Of a stretch of 64,000 bases of DNA, positions 63,290 to 64,000 are shown one piece after another. A program made the translations under genes and the position numbers. Position 1 is the first letter of the stretch, and every line of letters starts with the position of its first letter. Where the stretch lies: contig NZ_JAETXM010000003.1 in assembly GCF_024494465.1 (NCBI RefSeq), forward strand, positions 1-64,000. The letters are read 5' to 3'. The stretch is from Bacillus sp. V3B (GTDB lineage: Bacteria > Bacillota > Bacilli > Bacillales > Cytobacillaceae). The notes below the pieces were generated by a model, which was not told where the DNA came from, searched no databases, and saw only the letters and a list, made by a program, of their open reading frames with translations.

Positions 63290-63625
63290 ATGATGAAAAA
63301 GACAATTATGACTGGAGTATTGGCTGCGGCCCTTATTGTATCAGGTGGAACAGGTTTATACATGGCGTCTGCAAAGGAAAAACCTGTAAATCCAGTGACA
63401 TTTATGCAAGAGCAGAAAGTTGATTATGATCAGATGACAAATATGATGGAAACAGGGAATTTTGATGATATGCAAGAATTCATGGAAGAGGGAAATATGA
63501 ACTTTGGCCAAATGAAGGGGCATATGAGCGAAATGCATCCTTATTTGGATAACCAGGAGTTAGAGGAATTGTATAAAAGTATGCATGGAACAGGTGATGG
63601 ATATCAAAACCGTAATTTCCAATAA
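63290..63625 (+). CDS. secreted Met-rich protein of unknown function
   Basis: A 111-residue protein with a signal peptide (MMKKTIMTGVLAAALIVSGG, cleavage probably after ASA). The mature part is acidic and Met/Gln-rich (DQMTNMMETGNFDDMQEFM, then NMNFGQMKGHMSEMHP). The methionine and histidine content again suggests a metal sponge or chaperone outside the membrane. It ends in a good terminator, so it closes the operon. Confidence 0.75.
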   Translation: MMKKTIMTGVLAAALIVSGGTGLYMASAKEKPVNPVTFMQEQKVDYDQMTNMMETGNFDDMQEFMEEGNMNFGQMKGHMSEMHPYLDNQELEELYKSMHGTGDGYQNRNFQ

Positions 63626-63658
63626 ATAGATGAAAGTTTCTATGCAGAAACAGGTGAA

Positions 63659-63685
63659 TAGGCCGGATGATTCCGGCCTATTTTT
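63659..63685 (+). terminator. Terminator of the two-component operon
   Basis: A 9-bp GC-rich stem (63659-63667 with 63672-63680), 4-nt loop and five T. Confidence 0.9.
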
Positions 63686-63824
63686 CAAATAAATCAATTG
63701 AGGACGAATGGACACTTAGGCTTATTTGGGTCTTTTTCATCTTTTGTATGGTTAATATATGTTAATGCACAAATTCTGCAAATTTTTTGGATATACTACT
63801 AACCATAAAAGGAGGAATAAGGAA

Positions 63825-64000
63825 ATGAAGATAAAAAATGGAAAAATGATTTTATTAACCTTACTTGCAGCGTTATTATTAGTGTTAGGTGCTTGTGCTA
63901 ATGATAATGAAGAAACAGAGAATACAGATCAAGAAAATAATCAGGGAAATCCAAATGTAGACGAGGAAAATACGGATACAGATTCTAGCTCTGAAGAAGA
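63825..64000 (+). CDS. acidic lipoprotein, cut by the window edge
   Basis: At least 58 codons are open to the end of the window. After AAGGAGG comes an ATG at 63825 and a lipoprotein signal (MKIKNGKMILLTLLAALL, lipobox LGAC). The following sequence is nearly all Asp, Glu, Asn and Gln (DNEETENTDQENNQGNPNV), an acidic linker that usually leads to a globular domain. That domain lies outside the window, so no function is assigned. Confidence 0.8.
   Translation, partial: MKIKNGKMILLTLLAALLLVLGACANDNEETENTDQENNQGNPNVDEENTDTDSSSEE

Overview
The window looks like chromosome of a low-GC, endospore-forming member of the Bacillaceae. The evidence is the class IV polyhydroxyalkanoate (PHA) cluster in the Bacillus megaterium arrangement (phaP-phaQ divergent from phaR-phaB-phaC), the bacillithiol pair yojF-bshB2, a SpoIIP-family protein, a SAM-I riboswitch before metNIQ, and AT-rich DNA with strong Shine-Dalgarno sites and many TTG/GTG starts. 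No rRNA, tRNA or CRISPR array was found.

Layout. 1-7.1 kb: a Crp/Fnr regulator, a thiolase and the PHA cluster. 7.2-12.4 kb: hydrolases, an XRE-cupin regulator divergent from a quinone/aromatic-detoxification-like operon (MhqD-like hydrolase, class III extradiol dioxygenase, DoxX), and an iron-type alcohol dehydrogenase. 12.6-17.7 kb: methionine uptake (metNIQ under a SAM-I riboswitch) and methionine salvage (mtnU, mtnE). 18.0-20.3 kb: a plasmid-type partition cassette, made of a repeat array resembling a centromere, a ParM-like actin and a ribbon-helix-helix ParR-like partner. 20.4-23.0 kb: gdhA divergent from a GltC-like LysR gene. 23.2-32.3 kb: a flavin-based extracellular electron transfer (EET) locus like that of Listeria: ecfT-ecfA2-ecfA1-dmkA-fmnB divergent from ndh2-eetA-eetB, followed by a second free-standing copy of the Ndh2 membrane domain. 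32.4-41.2 kb: pepT, small flavoproteins, a split ThrE exporter, a double P-loop ATPase, bacillithiol genes and a YhfP-type oxidoreductase. 41.9-55.3 kb: a formate dehydrogenase and molybdenum cofactor island (fdhD, fdhA-fdhB-fdhC, fdhE, mobA, two moeA-type genes, moaE, moaD, moeB). A TnpB element sits between fdhD and fdhA. 55.4-58.7 kb: a PhnCDE-type transporter. 59-64 kb: a SpoIIP paralogue, then a two-component system followed by Met/His-rich small membrane and secreted proteins and a truncated lipoprotein gene.

The most striking point is that the formate dehydrogenase catalytic subunit is split only by an in-frame UGA at 44860-44862. The UGA lies exactly where E. coli FdnG has selenocysteine, and a textbook bacterial SECIS hairpin follows 11 nt later. 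The gene should be read as one 990-residue selenoprotein. The other leading candidates for something little described are the partition cassette in a chromosomal setting, the EET locus with its duplicated Ndh2 membrane domain, and a divergent RHH-TnpB module with palindromes in its shared promoter region.

Together the genes suggest a facultatively anaerobic soil or sediment bacillus. It would store carbon as PHA, oxidise formate at the outer face of the membrane with a Tat-exported enzyme, and reduce quinone and external acceptors through a demethylmenaquinone and flavin route.
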